Assembly: GCF_004339085.1 (NCBI RefSeq)
Contig: NZ_SMFX01000001.1
Coordinates: 669,227 to 733,226, forward strand
Direction: 5' to 3'
Source of the DNA: Thiogranum longum
Lineage (GTDB): Bacteria > Pseudomonadota > Gammaproteobacteria > DSM-19610
Length of the DNA stretch: 64,000 nt
In this document: positions 51,342 through 58,730 of the stretch, piece by piece
How the letters are laid out: each line of letters opens with the position of its first letter
Position numbering within the stretch: position 1 is the first letter of the stretch
Position numbers and translations under genes: made by a program
Notes under the pieces: generated by a model
What the model saw: the letters and a program-made list of their open reading frames with translations, nothing else
What the model was told of the DNA's origin: nothing
Database searches by the model: none

Positions 51342-51520
51342 CACGCCATGACAAAGTGACAAGGTCTACCACGGCCGAAGGCCACACGTCAGGTCGTCGC
51401 ATATGGATGTGCCGCATGAACTGGATAGGATAACGACCTGACTGGCCGGAATTCCGCTATGACAAGCGAGCTCAAATAGCATGAGCTTGAATTTCGGCTG
51501 GTAAAGACGAGCGCTTCGAA
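51342..51520 (+). pseudogene. Decayed start of a second Fic gene with a related upstream region
   Basis: The half-site CACGCCATGA (51342-51351) matches the one overlapping the start of the intact fic at 57095-57104. Further on, from 51416, reading in frame gives MNWIG, a stop, RPDWPEFRYDKRAQ, which parallels MRWIWQQPGWPDFRYDKRAL of the intact protein. A frameshift then leads to ELEFRL, corresponding to ELAFRI. After about 51505 similarity fades. Stop codons and a shift make it non-functional. An ATG at 51348 sits at the site of the intact start, but about 65 bases of unrelated sequence intervene. The 51130-51341 stretch holds only related upstream sequence and repeats. Confidence 0.7.
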
Positions 51521-51648
51521 GTCCCATTCGCAGAAGCCGGCAAGTTTATAAATGGTGCGCGAATGTGCATGTTAAGCAGGCGATTTTCTTGATTCACTCC
51601 CTGGGTTTTCACCCCGATTCCACTTCAGCAGATTCCATTGCACTTGAC

Positions 51649-51689
51649 ACTCTGTTTTTCGGAGTGGAAGGTACTCTGAAAAACAGAGT
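51649..51689. promoter_or_regulatory. Paired 17-bp palindromic operators before the membrane/DUF1835/winged-helix operon
   Basis: ACTCTGTTTTTCGGAGT (51649-51665) and ACTCTGAAAAACAGAGT (51673-51689) are inverted copies, 16 of 17 bases alike, each itself a palindrome, with 24 bases between centres. A -35-like TTGACA (51644-51649) touches the first. The second ends 2 bases before the first ATG of the operon. A repressor dimer-pair site is likely; the winged-helix protein encoded third in the operon is the obvious candidate. Confidence 0.7.
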
Positions 51690-51691
51690 AA

Positions 51692-52747
51692 ATGGGTTTA
51701 ATCATGTCATCACCCTCACAGCAGACACTCAACCAGATCCACGCCATGATGAAAACCGGGCACGAGGGTGTTCGTGTAGAGCGGCACAGCCTGATACTGT
51801 GGGGACTGACCGCCGCATTGCTGGTGATTTTTACCAACGACCTGTTTAATGCGTCCTGGTTGAACGTGCACTGGATGCGGGTTGCCGCCCAGAATCTGTT
51901 TGTCGGAAGCGTACTCTTTGCGGTGGGGCTGTTGGATTATCACCTGACCCGCGAAAAACGCCGTCAGCGAAATGAAAGTATCACGTTTGTCCAACGGCAG
52001 GTCACCAAAATCTGGTGGTTACTGATTGCCCTGATCGTTGTGGTCAATGCCGGCGCCAACTATTTCGGCGGTGATTATGTGTTTCTGGGTATTGCCATCG
52101 TGCTGGCCGGTATTGCGGTGTTCATCAATGGCCTGTTTTCCGCGCAACCGATGGATTGGGCGGGGGGCTTGCTGATTGTCGCTGGACTGGCGTTACTGGC
52201 TGTTGGTTTGCCACGTATCGAGCAGGAATGGGTCGCGGCCAGTGTGTTTGGTATGGGTCTGCCTTTATTTGCGCTGGTTATCGACAAACCGGTGCTGGTG
52301 CGCCAATTTGCCATGCAGGTGATTTTGAGTCTTGTCTGGGTGGCAGCCGTGCTGGTGCCTGCGGCTATGGCCATCCATTGGTTTGACCGCGTCGAGACGC
52401 CCGCCGGACAACCGATCTCACTTGCCGAATACACCGACCAGAATATGGATCGAACCGGAGAGTGGATTGTTCATCTACCAGTGGGAACATCAGTTCCGAT
52501 ACGTTGGTCAATATCAGGCGATCCGGTTGAATCGGTTACCGATAGTGCGCCCCTGCTGCAGCTGAGCAAGGATCTGGATGTCGTTTTTGTCGATGGGCTA
52601 CCGGATGGTCGTTATCGAATCGGCGAAGATGAATGTCGGCTAAGGAGACAGCATTCACGTATCAGGGTGAATGCGCTTCAACCCGAGATCGCAGACGGCC
52701 AGCTCATCGTTGACCTTAAAATCAAGCTGTCGCAGATTCAGTCATGA
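51692..52747 (+). CDS. Multi-pass membrane protein, accessory operon gene 1
   Basis: The 351-residue protein begins with a soluble Q/H-rich helix, then about seven membrane helices (roughly 32-52, 62-82, 110-130, 135-155, 160-178, 183-200, 210-232). After about residue 235 comes a soluble beta-rich domain (GEWIVHLPVGTSVPIRWSISGDPV...). I do not recognise the family. Its stop overlaps the DUF1835 start by 4 bases. The ATG at 51692 lies right after the palindromes; an ATG at 51704 (MSSPSQQTLNQ) is an equal alternative. Region 51521-51643 upstream has no gene. Confidence 0.75.
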   Translation: MGLIMSSPSQQTLNQIHAMMKTGHEGVRVERHSLILWGLTAALLVIFTNDLFNASWLNVHWMRVAAQNLFVGSVLFAVGLLDYHLTREKRRQRNESITFVQRQVTKIWWLLIALIVVVNAGANYFGGDYVFLGIAIVLAGIAVFINGLFSAQPMDWAGGLLIVAGLALLAVGLPRIEQEWVAASVFGMGLPLFALVIDKPVLVRQFAMQVILSLVWVAAVLVPAAMAIHWFDRVETPAGQPISLAEYTDQNMDRTGEWIVHLPVGTSVPIRWSISGDPVESVTDSAPLLQLSKDLDVVFVDGLPDGRYRIGEDECRLRRQHSRIRVNALQPEIADGQLIVDLKIKLSQIQS

Positions 52748-53775
52748 GCGCACCCATGGAAAAAACCACGCTCAGTATCACCAACGGGGACAGTGCTGCC
52801 GCAATCATGCGCGCAGCCGGCATTCACGAACCTGTCCTGCCGTGGCGCGATATCCTGCACGATGGACCGGTGCCGGGCGAGCTCACCCCGGACGAACTGG
52901 CAGCGGTGCGCGCACGGTTTCTGGCCCAGCCTCCCGTTGGCAACTATGAGGTGATTCTGCAGGGGTTCCGGGAACGCGATGATCGGGTGCGGGACTTTCG
53001 GCGCTTCAGGCGTGTGACGATCTGGCTGGAGCATGACCTGTACGATCAGCTTCAGTTATTGCAATTGCTGGATCGATTTGCCGAAGCTGACTGGGGTGAG
53101 ACAGAACTCGGTTTGATCTGTATCGACCGTTTCCCGGGCATTGAACCGTTTTATGGTCTCGGCCAGCTCAATGCCGAGCAGATGGCAACGCTGGCTGGGT
53201 CGGAACAACCTGTCACAGAAGAACAACTGACACTCGGGCAGCAGGGTTGGCGGGCGTTTACCTCGGAAACACCCTTACCGTTGCAGACCTTCATGCACTC
53301 GGACCTGTCCGTATTGCCGTTTCTCAAAGCCGCGCTTGAACGCCATCTGGAAGAGTTTCCCGACAGCCGTAATGGCCTGTCACGTCATGAACGGCAGATT
53401 CTGGAACTGGTCGATTTCGGTATTGTCCGACCAGGCAGGTTGTTTGCAGCCCATCAGCAGTTGGAGGCTGCACCGTATCTGGGTGACTGGGGCTTCTGGA
53501 ACCTTATCGAGGGGCTAACCAACGTAGAGAATGCCTTGCTGAGAACTTCGTCCGGTAGCCCGTTTGTTCGACCCCCTGATGTGCCAGCGGATGATACCTT
53601 CCGTGAACAGCAGCTTGAGCTAACACCGTTTGGTCGGTCAGTACTGAACAGCGAGGCCAACTGGATTGAACTTAATCCCCCGGATCGCTGGAAGGGCGGA
53701 GTACACCTGCATCCGGATAAATCGATCTGGTGCTGGGATAGTGATCGCAGGTCAATCGTCGAGAAAGGATCATGA
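52744..53775 (+). CDS. DUF1835 domain protein, accessory operon gene 2
   Basis: The 343-residue soluble protein matches DUF1835 by LSITNGDSAAAIMRAAGIHEPVLPWRDILHDGPVPGEL (residues 8-45) and the internal VTIWLEHDLYDQLQLLQLLDRF. The family has no known biochemistry, though the N-terminal Rossmann-like pattern suggests a nucleotide-related fold. It overlaps the membrane gene before it and the winged-helix gene after it by 4 bases each (ATGA), so all three are made together. Confidence 0.82.
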   Translation: MSAPMEKTTLSITNGDSAAAIMRAAGIHEPVLPWRDILHDGPVPGELTPDELAAVRARFLAQPPVGNYEVILQGFRERDDRVRDFRRFRRVTIWLEHDLYDQLQLLQLLDRFAEADWGETELGLICIDRFPGIEPFYGLGQLNAEQMATLAGSEQPVTEEQLTLGQQGWRAFTSETPLPLQTFMHSDLSVLPFLKAALERHLEEFPDSRNGLSRHERQILELVDFGIVRPGRLFAAHQQLEAAPYLGDWGFWNLIEGLTNVENALLRTSSGSPFVRPPDVPADDTFREQQLELTPFGRSVLNSEANWIELNPPDRWKGGVHLHPDKSIWCWDSDRRSIVEKGS

Positions 53776-54143
53776 CAGACGAACGCACGCGATCAGCATC
53801 GAAAGGCATTGACACTCTGTTGCATCAACCGGTTCGCACCCGGTTGGCCGCTTTTCTGGCAACCCGAGGCGAGGCGACGTTTACTGAGTTGAAGAATGTG
53901 CTCGACATCACCGACGGTAATCTGGATGCGCATGTAAAAAAACTGCTGGCCGGCGGGTATCTGCTGGCGCGTAAGCATCAGGGAAAAGGTAGAGCGCAGA
54001 CGCAGTACCGGCTGAGCGCCGCCGGCAAGCGCGCTTTTGAGTCGTATGTTCAGCAATTGAATGCATTATTGAATCTGGAACCCGGTACTGAGCAGGATCC
54101 CTCCGATGGCATAACCGGCTCTCTGCGTTTGTTGCACGAATGA
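53772..54143 (+). CDS. Winged-helix (ArsR/MarR-like) transcriptional regulator, accessory operon gene 3
   Basis: A 123-residue DNA-binding protein with a winged helix: IDTLLHQPVRTRLAAFLATRGEATFTELKNVLDITDGNLDAHVKKLLAGGYLLARKHQGKGRAQTQYRLSAAGKRAFE. This is the pattern of the winged-helix DNA-binding family of PF13601 type. No metal ligands are seen. It ends the operon and is the likely binder of the two palindromes upstream. Confidence 0.85.
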   Translation: MTDERTRSASKGIDTLLHQPVRTRLAAFLATRGEATFTELKNVLDITDGNLDAHVKKLLAGGYLLARKHQGKGRAQTQYRLSAAGKRAFESYVQQLNALLNLEPGTEQDPSDGITGSLRLLHE

Positions 54144-54170
54144 ACTCATTGATCCTGCGGAGGGCCAACC

Positions 54171-55004
54171 ATGTCCGTGTCTGATATTCATGCTTATCAC
54201 AAATTGATTACCGATTCCTACGATCATCGTAGCGAAAACTACAACGATAGTCTGCCGCATCGCGAGCAGGCGCAGCAACTGGTCGACTATTACCCGCCAC
54301 CGGCAGCCGGCCGCGTATTGGATGTCGGCACCGGTACCGGTGCTGCGGCCTTTCATGCCGCCGAGTATGTGGGTGAAACAGGCGAAGTCCTGGGCGTTGA
54401 TATTTCGAGCGGTATGATCAACAAAGCCACGGCCCTGTTGCAGGATTCGGGCCTTTCCCATGTCCGCTTTGTTCAGGCAGATGGAGAGCGGCTGCAACAC
54501 ACACAAGCGTATTTCGACCGCATCTATTGCGCCTCGGCGTTTTTCTGGATGACGGACAAACAGCAGACGCTGAATCACTGGTGCGAATTGCTGAAACCTG
54601 GCGGCCGGATCGGATTCCATGCATGGCCGGAGACCAGTTATGTGTGGGGTTATGTGGCCCGCCAGGCGCTCAAGACCCAGGGTGTGGAGTATCTGGCGCA
54701 CTCGCCGTATGGCAGTGTCGAAATTATCACCGGGTTGTTGAACCGGGTCGGCTACGAAGACATTGATATAAAAATTATCGAATCCGGTCACTACCTCAGC
54801 CTGCAAGAGGCGATCGATGCCTGGATCAATGAGACGGATTATCCCATCGGGCAGTACCCGCATCCGGTGGCCGTGACGCCGCCGGACGTTTTGGAGCGGG
54901 CCCGGCATGTTTATATTCGGGAAATGGAGCATCGCAATACTGAAGAAGGGGTTTGGAATGACACGACGCAGTACTATGTTTATGCGAAAAAGCCCCAGAG
55001 CTGA
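54171..55004 (+). CDS. Class I SAM-dependent methyltransferase
   Basis: The 277 residues include motif I GRVLDVGTGTGAAAFHAAE (about 46-64), motif II LGVDISSGMINKA and the motif IV region FDRIYCASAFFWM. The substrate is unknown. It belongs to the small-molecule methyltransferase class rather than a DNA modification enzyme, as it lacks DPPY/NPPF. A GGAGG ribosome site precedes the ATG. An APH-fold kinase follows 30 bases later, and the two may act on the same substrate. Confidence 0.87.
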   Translation: MSVSDIHAYHKLITDSYDHRSENYNDSLPHREQAQQLVDYYPPPAAGRVLDVGTGTGAAAFHAAEYVGETGEVLGVDISSGMINKATALLQDSGLSHVRFVQADGERLQHTQAYFDRIYCASAFFWMTDKQQTLNHWCELLKPGGRIGFHAWPETSYVWGYVARQALKTQGVEYLAHSPYGSVEIITGLLNRVGYEDIDIKIIESGHYLSLQEAIDAWINETDYPIGQYPHPVAVTPPDVLERARHVYIREMEHRNTEEGVWNDTTQYYVYAKKPQS

Positions 55005-55034
55005 CGGAATCCATCTTGGACGGTGATCTGATAC

Positions 55035-56024
55035 ATGAACACCTTTAAGGTGCAGGCCTCAATTCTGTCAGCGCAGGCATTGCAGGAACAGATACTGTCG
55101 CGCTACAGGCTGGATTCCCCGGTCAGTTGCCGGTTACACAAATACGGTGTCAACGATACCTACCGGGTCAATGCTGCGGACAGTTTGTATTTTCTTCGCA
55201 TCTATTCGCTGTGTTACTCCGAGTATGCGGCCATACAGCGTGAAGTCCGTTTGCTGCAGGCATTGAGAGAGCAAAATGTCTCGGTCGGGTGTCCGGTCGC
55301 TGATCGAGCGGGCGAAACCATACACCATATCCAGGCACCTGAAGGGCTTCGCTATGCGGTATTGTTCAGTGGTGGCCAGGGCAAGCAGATTGATGCCAAA
55401 TTTGAATCGCAGATGGAAGCGTTAGGTGCTTGGGTCGGCAGATTTCATAGTGCGGCCGATGACCTTAATATGCCCGGTGTACGCGGCGATATGGATATCC
55501 AACGTATGGTCAATCGGAATGTACAATCAGTACTGCCAAGACTCCTGGATAGAGAACAAGACCGCGATTTTCTACAGACACTTGCCGGGCAACTGACTAC
55601 AAAGCTATCCCAGCTTACTGGACAGTCGGCAGATACGGGTATCATTCATGGCGATCTGCATATGGATAATGCCGTATTCTCAGACAATCAAGAGATAACC
55701 GTGTTTGATTTTGCCGATAGCGGCATCGGCTGGCGCCTGTATGATCTGGGTGTTGCGCTGTTTTTGATTCGTACACGATTACAGGATACAGAACAACAAG
55801 ATAGTGCCTGGAAAGCCTTACTGCGTGGTTACCGCAAGCACAGGTATCTGCCTGACGAGGCGGCAAGAAATGTCACGCTATTCGTGGCGCTCAAAATACT
55901 TTGGCTGCTTGATTTTCGCACCAGGGTAGGGGATCGGCACGGCGATGGCTGGCTCAATGACGAGTACTACGAAGCGGCCTTCAGTCGCTTGCGAAAGATT
56001 GCTCAGGATTTGGAACTTTTCTGA
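55035..56024 (+). CDS. APH-fold phosphotransferase
   Basis: Aminoglycoside-phosphotransferase-like kinase of 329 residues. The catalytic loop GIIHGDLHMDNAVF (about 202-215) and the metal motif VFDFADSGIGWRLYDLGVAL (about 222-241) are complete, so it should be active. The N-lobe has YGVNDTYRV and YFLRIY where ATP-binding residues lie. Homoserine, choline or small-molecule kinases share the fold, so antibiotic resistance should not be assumed. It follows the methyltransferase closely. Confidence 0.85.
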   Translation: MNTFKVQASILSAQALQEQILSRYRLDSPVSCRLHKYGVNDTYRVNAADSLYFLRIYSLCYSEYAAIQREVRLLQALREQNVSVGCPVADRAGETIHHIQAPEGLRYAVLFSGGQGKQIDAKFESQMEALGAWVGRFHSAADDLNMPGVRGDMDIQRMVNRNVQSVLPRLLDREQDRDFLQTLAGQLTTKLSQLTGQSADTGIIHGDLHMDNAVFSDNQEITVFDFADSGIGWRLYDLGVALFLIRTRLQDTEQQDSAWKALLRGYRKHRYLPDEAARNVTLFVALKILWLLDFRTRVGDRHGDGWLNDEYYEAAFSRLRKIAQDLELF

Positions 56025-56136
56025 AAGACGGGTTCCTACCTTCAATCAAATCAGTCTTCGTAATAAGCGCTTCCACAAATAGCTGAATTGCGCGCGCTTG
56101 GTATTTATTAAAGGGTTTACTGAACATGGTATTCTA

Positions 56137-56154
56137 TACGCGCACTGGCGCGTA
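56137..56154 (-). terminator. Hairpin after vapC
   Basis: TACGCGC-ACTG-GCGCGTA is a perfect stem just beyond the vapC stop codon, with AT-rich flanks. Because it is symmetric it could also end the kinase transcript from the other side. Confidence 0.5.
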
Positions 56155-56155
56155 T

Positions 56156-56518
56156 TTAATCAAACGCCAGTTTCATCCCGACCGTAACTTTTTTCAGTCG
56201 CTTATCGCTTGTCCAAAGCCGGGTATTTTCCGCTAATGCGGTTGCAGCCAGTAGATGGACATCAATGTAGCCGATAGCCTTTCCCATCAGCTGATTTTGT
56301 TCTATGAAGTGCAATGCCTCTTCCGGAGAGGCGACAGGCGATTGCGGAAGGTCATTCAGCAGTCTGAGAATCTCTTCGCGGTTGCGCAAATTCCCGCATG
56401 CCAGTTCACCAATGACAAAAGGGTGCAGCAGTACCTGGTTACTATTAAGCAATTCGATAAGGTGGTTATTCCCGGCGCGCAGATGGTCAATCCAGATGGA
56501 CGTATCGACCAGGATCAC
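56156..56518 (-). CDS. vapC: VapC-family PIN-domain toxin
   Basis: Type II toxin ribonuclease. The 120 residues have the PIN acidic quartet D5 (VDTSIWIDH), E38 (VIGELACG), D86 (GYIDVHLLA) and D105 (TSDKRL), so metal binding is intact. It overlaps the vapB stop by 4 bases. VapC enzymes of this type cut tRNA or rRNA; the target cannot be seen from sequence. Confidence 0.93.
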   Translation of the reverse strand: MILVDTSIWIDHLRAGNNHLIELLNSNQVLLHPFVIGELACGNLRNREEILRLLNDLPQSPVASPEEALHFIEQNQLMGKAIGYIDVHLLAATALAENTRLWTSDKRLKKVTVGMKLAFD

Positions 56519-56715
56519 TTTGCGGTATCGGATTGGCGACGAGGTACCGGTTTCAGTTGGGGCTCACTTCCTCCCAGTCGAGCTAATCGGCGAGCGCTTT
56601 CCCGTTCAATCAAGGCGCGCAAACCTTCACGGACCAGTGCAACTTTCTCGCTCACCCCGGTAATCCGCTGAGCCTCTTCCAGTAATTGGTCATCTATATT
56701 CAATGTGGTTCTCAT
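56515..56715 (-). CDS. vapB: VapB-family antitoxin
   Basis: The 66-residue antitoxin has the MRTTLNIDDQLLEEAQRITG ribbon-helix-helix type of N-terminus, and a basic/proline C-terminal tail (SEPQLKPVPRRQSDTAK) that would wrap the toxin. It precedes vapC and is preceded by GAGGGTC. Short palindromes lie upstream. Confidence 0.9.
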   Translation of the reverse strand: MRTTLNIDDQLLEEAQRITGVSEKVALVREGLRALIERESARRLARLGGSEPQLKPVPRRQSDTAK

Positions 56716-56750
56716 GGGTGACCCTCCTGACTGCCAAGCATCAATAATAG

Positions 56751-56786
56751 CATCAATTGATGATATATAAGATGCATAAGTTATGC
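56751..56786. promoter_or_regulatory. vapBC operator palindromes
   Basis: CATCAATTGATG (56751-56762) is a perfect palindrome and GCATAA-G-TTATGC (56774-56786) is another, separated by an AT-rich stretch that could hold the -10. They lie 36-71 bases upstream of vapB and suit autoregulation by VapBC. The region 56787-57028 beyond holds no gene but carries the 56908 repeat. Confidence 0.6.
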
Positions 56787-56907
56787 AAGGTGATTTGGTT
56801 GACTCGCGCCCAGGTCACGGCCATCAACAAAAACTGATAACAGAACTTGCGGACTTGTGGCCTATAGGGCTTTAATGTTTAGTGTTAATTAGTAGCATTT
56901 CCCGAAC

Positions 56908-56929
56908 ATGGTATTTTTCATGGTATTTT
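56908..56929. repeat. Second copy of the arm-site-like repeat, upstream of fic
   Basis: ATGGTATTTTTC-ATGGTATTTT is identical to 51199-51220. It sits about 193 bases before the fic start, similar to the 143-base distance of the first copy from the decayed Fic start. ATACCATG and CATGGTATTA follow in both. Confidence 0.6.
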
Positions 56930-57028
56930 CCACGCGCTGTAACGTAGAAGGCAGTAATACCATGCATGGCACATCGGCGTAATCATGGTATTAGCGGTCT
57001 GCACCTTGATGCGCTTTTCGAACGAGTG

Positions 57029-57101
57029 TGGCGTGATTTAGGGCTATAAACACGCCAAATATATCTATAATGTGGCGTGAATAAGTGCTAGAATCACGCC
57101 A
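57029..57101. promoter_or_regulatory. Four-half-site operator array before fic
   Basis: TGGCGTG (57029), CACGCCA (57051), TGGCGTG (57073) and CACGCCA (57095) alternate in orientation, each exactly 22 bases from the next with 15-base spacers. The last ends on the A of the fic start codon. Perfect 22-base phasing means all half-sites face about the same side of the helix, which suggests a cooperative repressor. The binding protein is unknown; the C-terminal winged-helix part of Fic itself is one candidate. Confidence 0.75.
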
Positions 57102-58246
57102 TGAGATGGATATGGCAACAACCAGGCTGGCCAGATTTTCGCTATGACAAGAGAGCACTCGAAGATCGGGAGCTTGCATTTCGCATAAATTCAGAGCGCC
57201 TGGCTGGCAGCTTTGATGCACTACCGATGGCATCTCAAGAGGATGCCGCGATTGACTTGATGCTTTCCGAGGCCATCAAAACCAGCGCCATTGAGGGCGA
57301 GGATCTGGACAGAGAATCGGTCAGGTCGTCACTACTTTCTCTGATTACATCGGATACGCTACCGGACAACTCAGACCAGAAAGCAGCGGGGGCTGCTTCG
57401 TTGCTGGTGGATGTACGCAAGAACTGGCAGACACCCCTGACGCATGACCTGCTGGGGAAGTGGCAATCCATGGCTGTCCCGGAACAGCGATACACGCCTG
57501 TTTTAAGAGGCGCATACCGCAACGATCCTTCTCCAATGCAAATTGTGAGTGGTCCGTACGGACGGGAAAAGGTTTACTATGAGGCCCCGCCAGCGACTCG
57601 GGTGCCTGATGAAATGGCGAGATTCCTCGACTGGTACAGTCAGACTTGCCCTTCGAATAGGGATAAGGAGATGTCTGGGATTGCCAGATCAGGAATTGCA
57701 CACCTTTGGTTTGAAGTGATTCACCCCTTCGATGATGGTAATGGTCGAGTCGGCAGGGCGATTGCTGACCATGCGCTTTCGCAATCTCTTGGCTATCCGA
57801 CCACGGCCTGTCTTGCTACGGCGATAGAGGCAGACAAAAAAACCTATTACTTGCAACTTGAGAAAGTGAGCCGTGGAAGCCTGGATGTTAACGTTTGGCT
57901 GGATTATTTCGCAGACACAATAATCAAGGCACAGGACATTGCCAGGGAAGAAGTAAACTTTGTACTGACCAAGACACGTTTTTATGAAGTCTATGGTAAT
58001 CAGTTGAATGACCGGCAGGCCAGGATGGTGTCGCGGGTGTTCGCTGAAGGCCGTAAGGGTTTTGAAGGCGGAATAACGACAAAAAAATATGAAGCAATCA
58101 CCAAATGCCCCAACCGAACGGCCAGCCGTGATCTTTCTGATCTGGTTGTCAAGGGGATTATCATGCCGTTACCGGGTGGTGGCAGAACAACACGTTACGC
58201 GTTGACCGTTGTCGGGCCGGATGGATTTAGCTCGGAGGGGAAATGA
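57101..58246 (+). CDS. Fic-family AMP-transferase with DUF4172 N-terminus
   Basis: The 381 residues start MRWIWQQPGWPDFRYDKRAL (DUF4172), contain the Fic core HPFDDGNGRVGR (209-220) and the beta-hairpin flap IVSGPYGREKVYYEAPP. An inhibitory helix of class II, TSAIEG (61-66), is present in the N-terminal part, so the enzyme can be self-restrained. The C-terminal about 90 residues (QARMVSRVFAEGRKGFEGGITTKKYEAITKC...) look like a winged helix. The protein should transfer AMP (or another nucleotide) to a target. The target is unknown. It is under the four-site array. Confidence 0.93.
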   Translation: MRWIWQQPGWPDFRYDKRALEDRELAFRINSERLAGSFDALPMASQEDAAIDLMLSEAIKTSAIEGEDLDRESVRSSLLSLITSDTLPDNSDQKAAGAASLLVDVRKNWQTPLTHDLLGKWQSMAVPEQRYTPVLRGAYRNDPSPMQIVSGPYGREKVYYEAPPATRVPDEMARFLDWYSQTCPSNRDKEMSGIARSGIAHLWFEVIHPFDDGNGRVGRAIADHALSQSLGYPTTACLATAIEADKKTYYLQLEKVSRGSLDVNVWLDYFADTIIKAQDIAREEVNFVLTKTRFYEVYGNQLNDRQARMVSRVFAEGRKGFEGGITTKKYEAITKCPNRTASRDLSDLVVKGIIMPLPGGGRTTRYALTVVGPDGFSSEGK

Positions 58247-58297
58247 TTCTCTGTGTGATTCAGCGATTTTTGTGTCAATTAGAAGGATTTTCTGAGG

Positions 58298-58313
58298 ATG
58301 GTATTTTTCATGG
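58298..58313. repeat. Partial third copy of the arm-site-like repeat near right island edge
   Basis: ATGGTATTTTTCATGG is the first 16 bases of the repeat seen at 51199 and 56908, and it lies 62 bases before the attR core. The sequence 58314-58374 between them is AT-rich and non-coding. Confidence 0.5.
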
Positions 58314-58374
58314 CATTATCATTTAGCAGGAAAATAAATCATTGAAAATAAAAGTTAAAAAAGGCTTATTGATA

Positions 58375-58390
58375 ATAGAGTGGGGGTAGG
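58375..58390 (+). other. Candidate attR
   Basis: ATAGAGTGGGGGTAGG matches the guaA end ATTGAGTGGGAGTAGG at 14 of 16 positions. It marks the right edge of the accessory block. The stretch 58391-58590 beyond has no gene; it includes CACTGAAAACTGAGCC, which looks like the end of an old IS element, but that is weak. Confidence 0.5.
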
Positions 58391-58591
58391 CCGTCTACAC
58401 AAATGATTTATGTTGAGTTGCACTGAAAACTGAGCCAGGAACGGTACTGAGTATTGATCCGTAGCTGCAGCACTAACGTATTCAACAGGCACATGATACG
58501 GCCATATCTCATCTGGGCCACTGCAAGATGAAAATATCCACCTAAATTGGCTCCATATTCGACGCACTTCAGCATGTTTTCGCAAACACCC

Positions 58592-58618
58592 TAAAGCTGC
58601 CACCAATCAAGCCGTTAG
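58592..58618 (+). promoter_or_regulatory. Sigma28 (FliA) flagellar promoter
   Basis: TAAA (58592-58595), 15 bases, then GCCGTTAG (58611-58618) closely matches the sigma28 consensus TAAA-N15-GCCGATAA. It is about 110 bases before the flagellin ATG, the expected partner for this sigma factor. Confidence 0.75.
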
Positions 58619-58730
58619 ATGTCCCTGAAGTGGTGAGTACCATCCTGCGATGGCACATCCACTATGCGTATAAAAATGCAGCAACTCAGGTGTTGCGAAT
58701 TTAAATTAAAACAAGAATCGGAGAACAAGC

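Larger units (their letters stand above)
51115..58390. mobile_element. Putative genomic island inserted at the 3' end of guaA
   Basis: Between guaA and the flagellin pseudogene lies a 7.3-kb block whose genes (membrane/DUF1835/winged-helix operon, methyltransferase, APH-fold kinase, VapBC, Fic and a Fic remnant) are accessory types. The 3' end of guaA, a known integration target, is ATTGAGTGGGAGTAGG (51115-51130). A close copy, ATAGAGTGGGGGTAGG (58375-58390), lies at the right edge, 14 of 16 bases alike. Repeats of ATGGTATTTTTCATGG occur near both. No integrase gene was found, so it would now be immobile. The call is inferred from these features. Confidence 0.6.

Noticed and set aside
51196..51417. 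73-codon open frame on the minus strand at the left island edge, as an integrase fragment
   Set aside because: None of the integrase box residues (R, HxxR, Y) could be placed.
58355..58606. 83-codon open frame on the minus strand beyond the island
   Set aside because: It could be an old IS remnant but shows no transposase motif.
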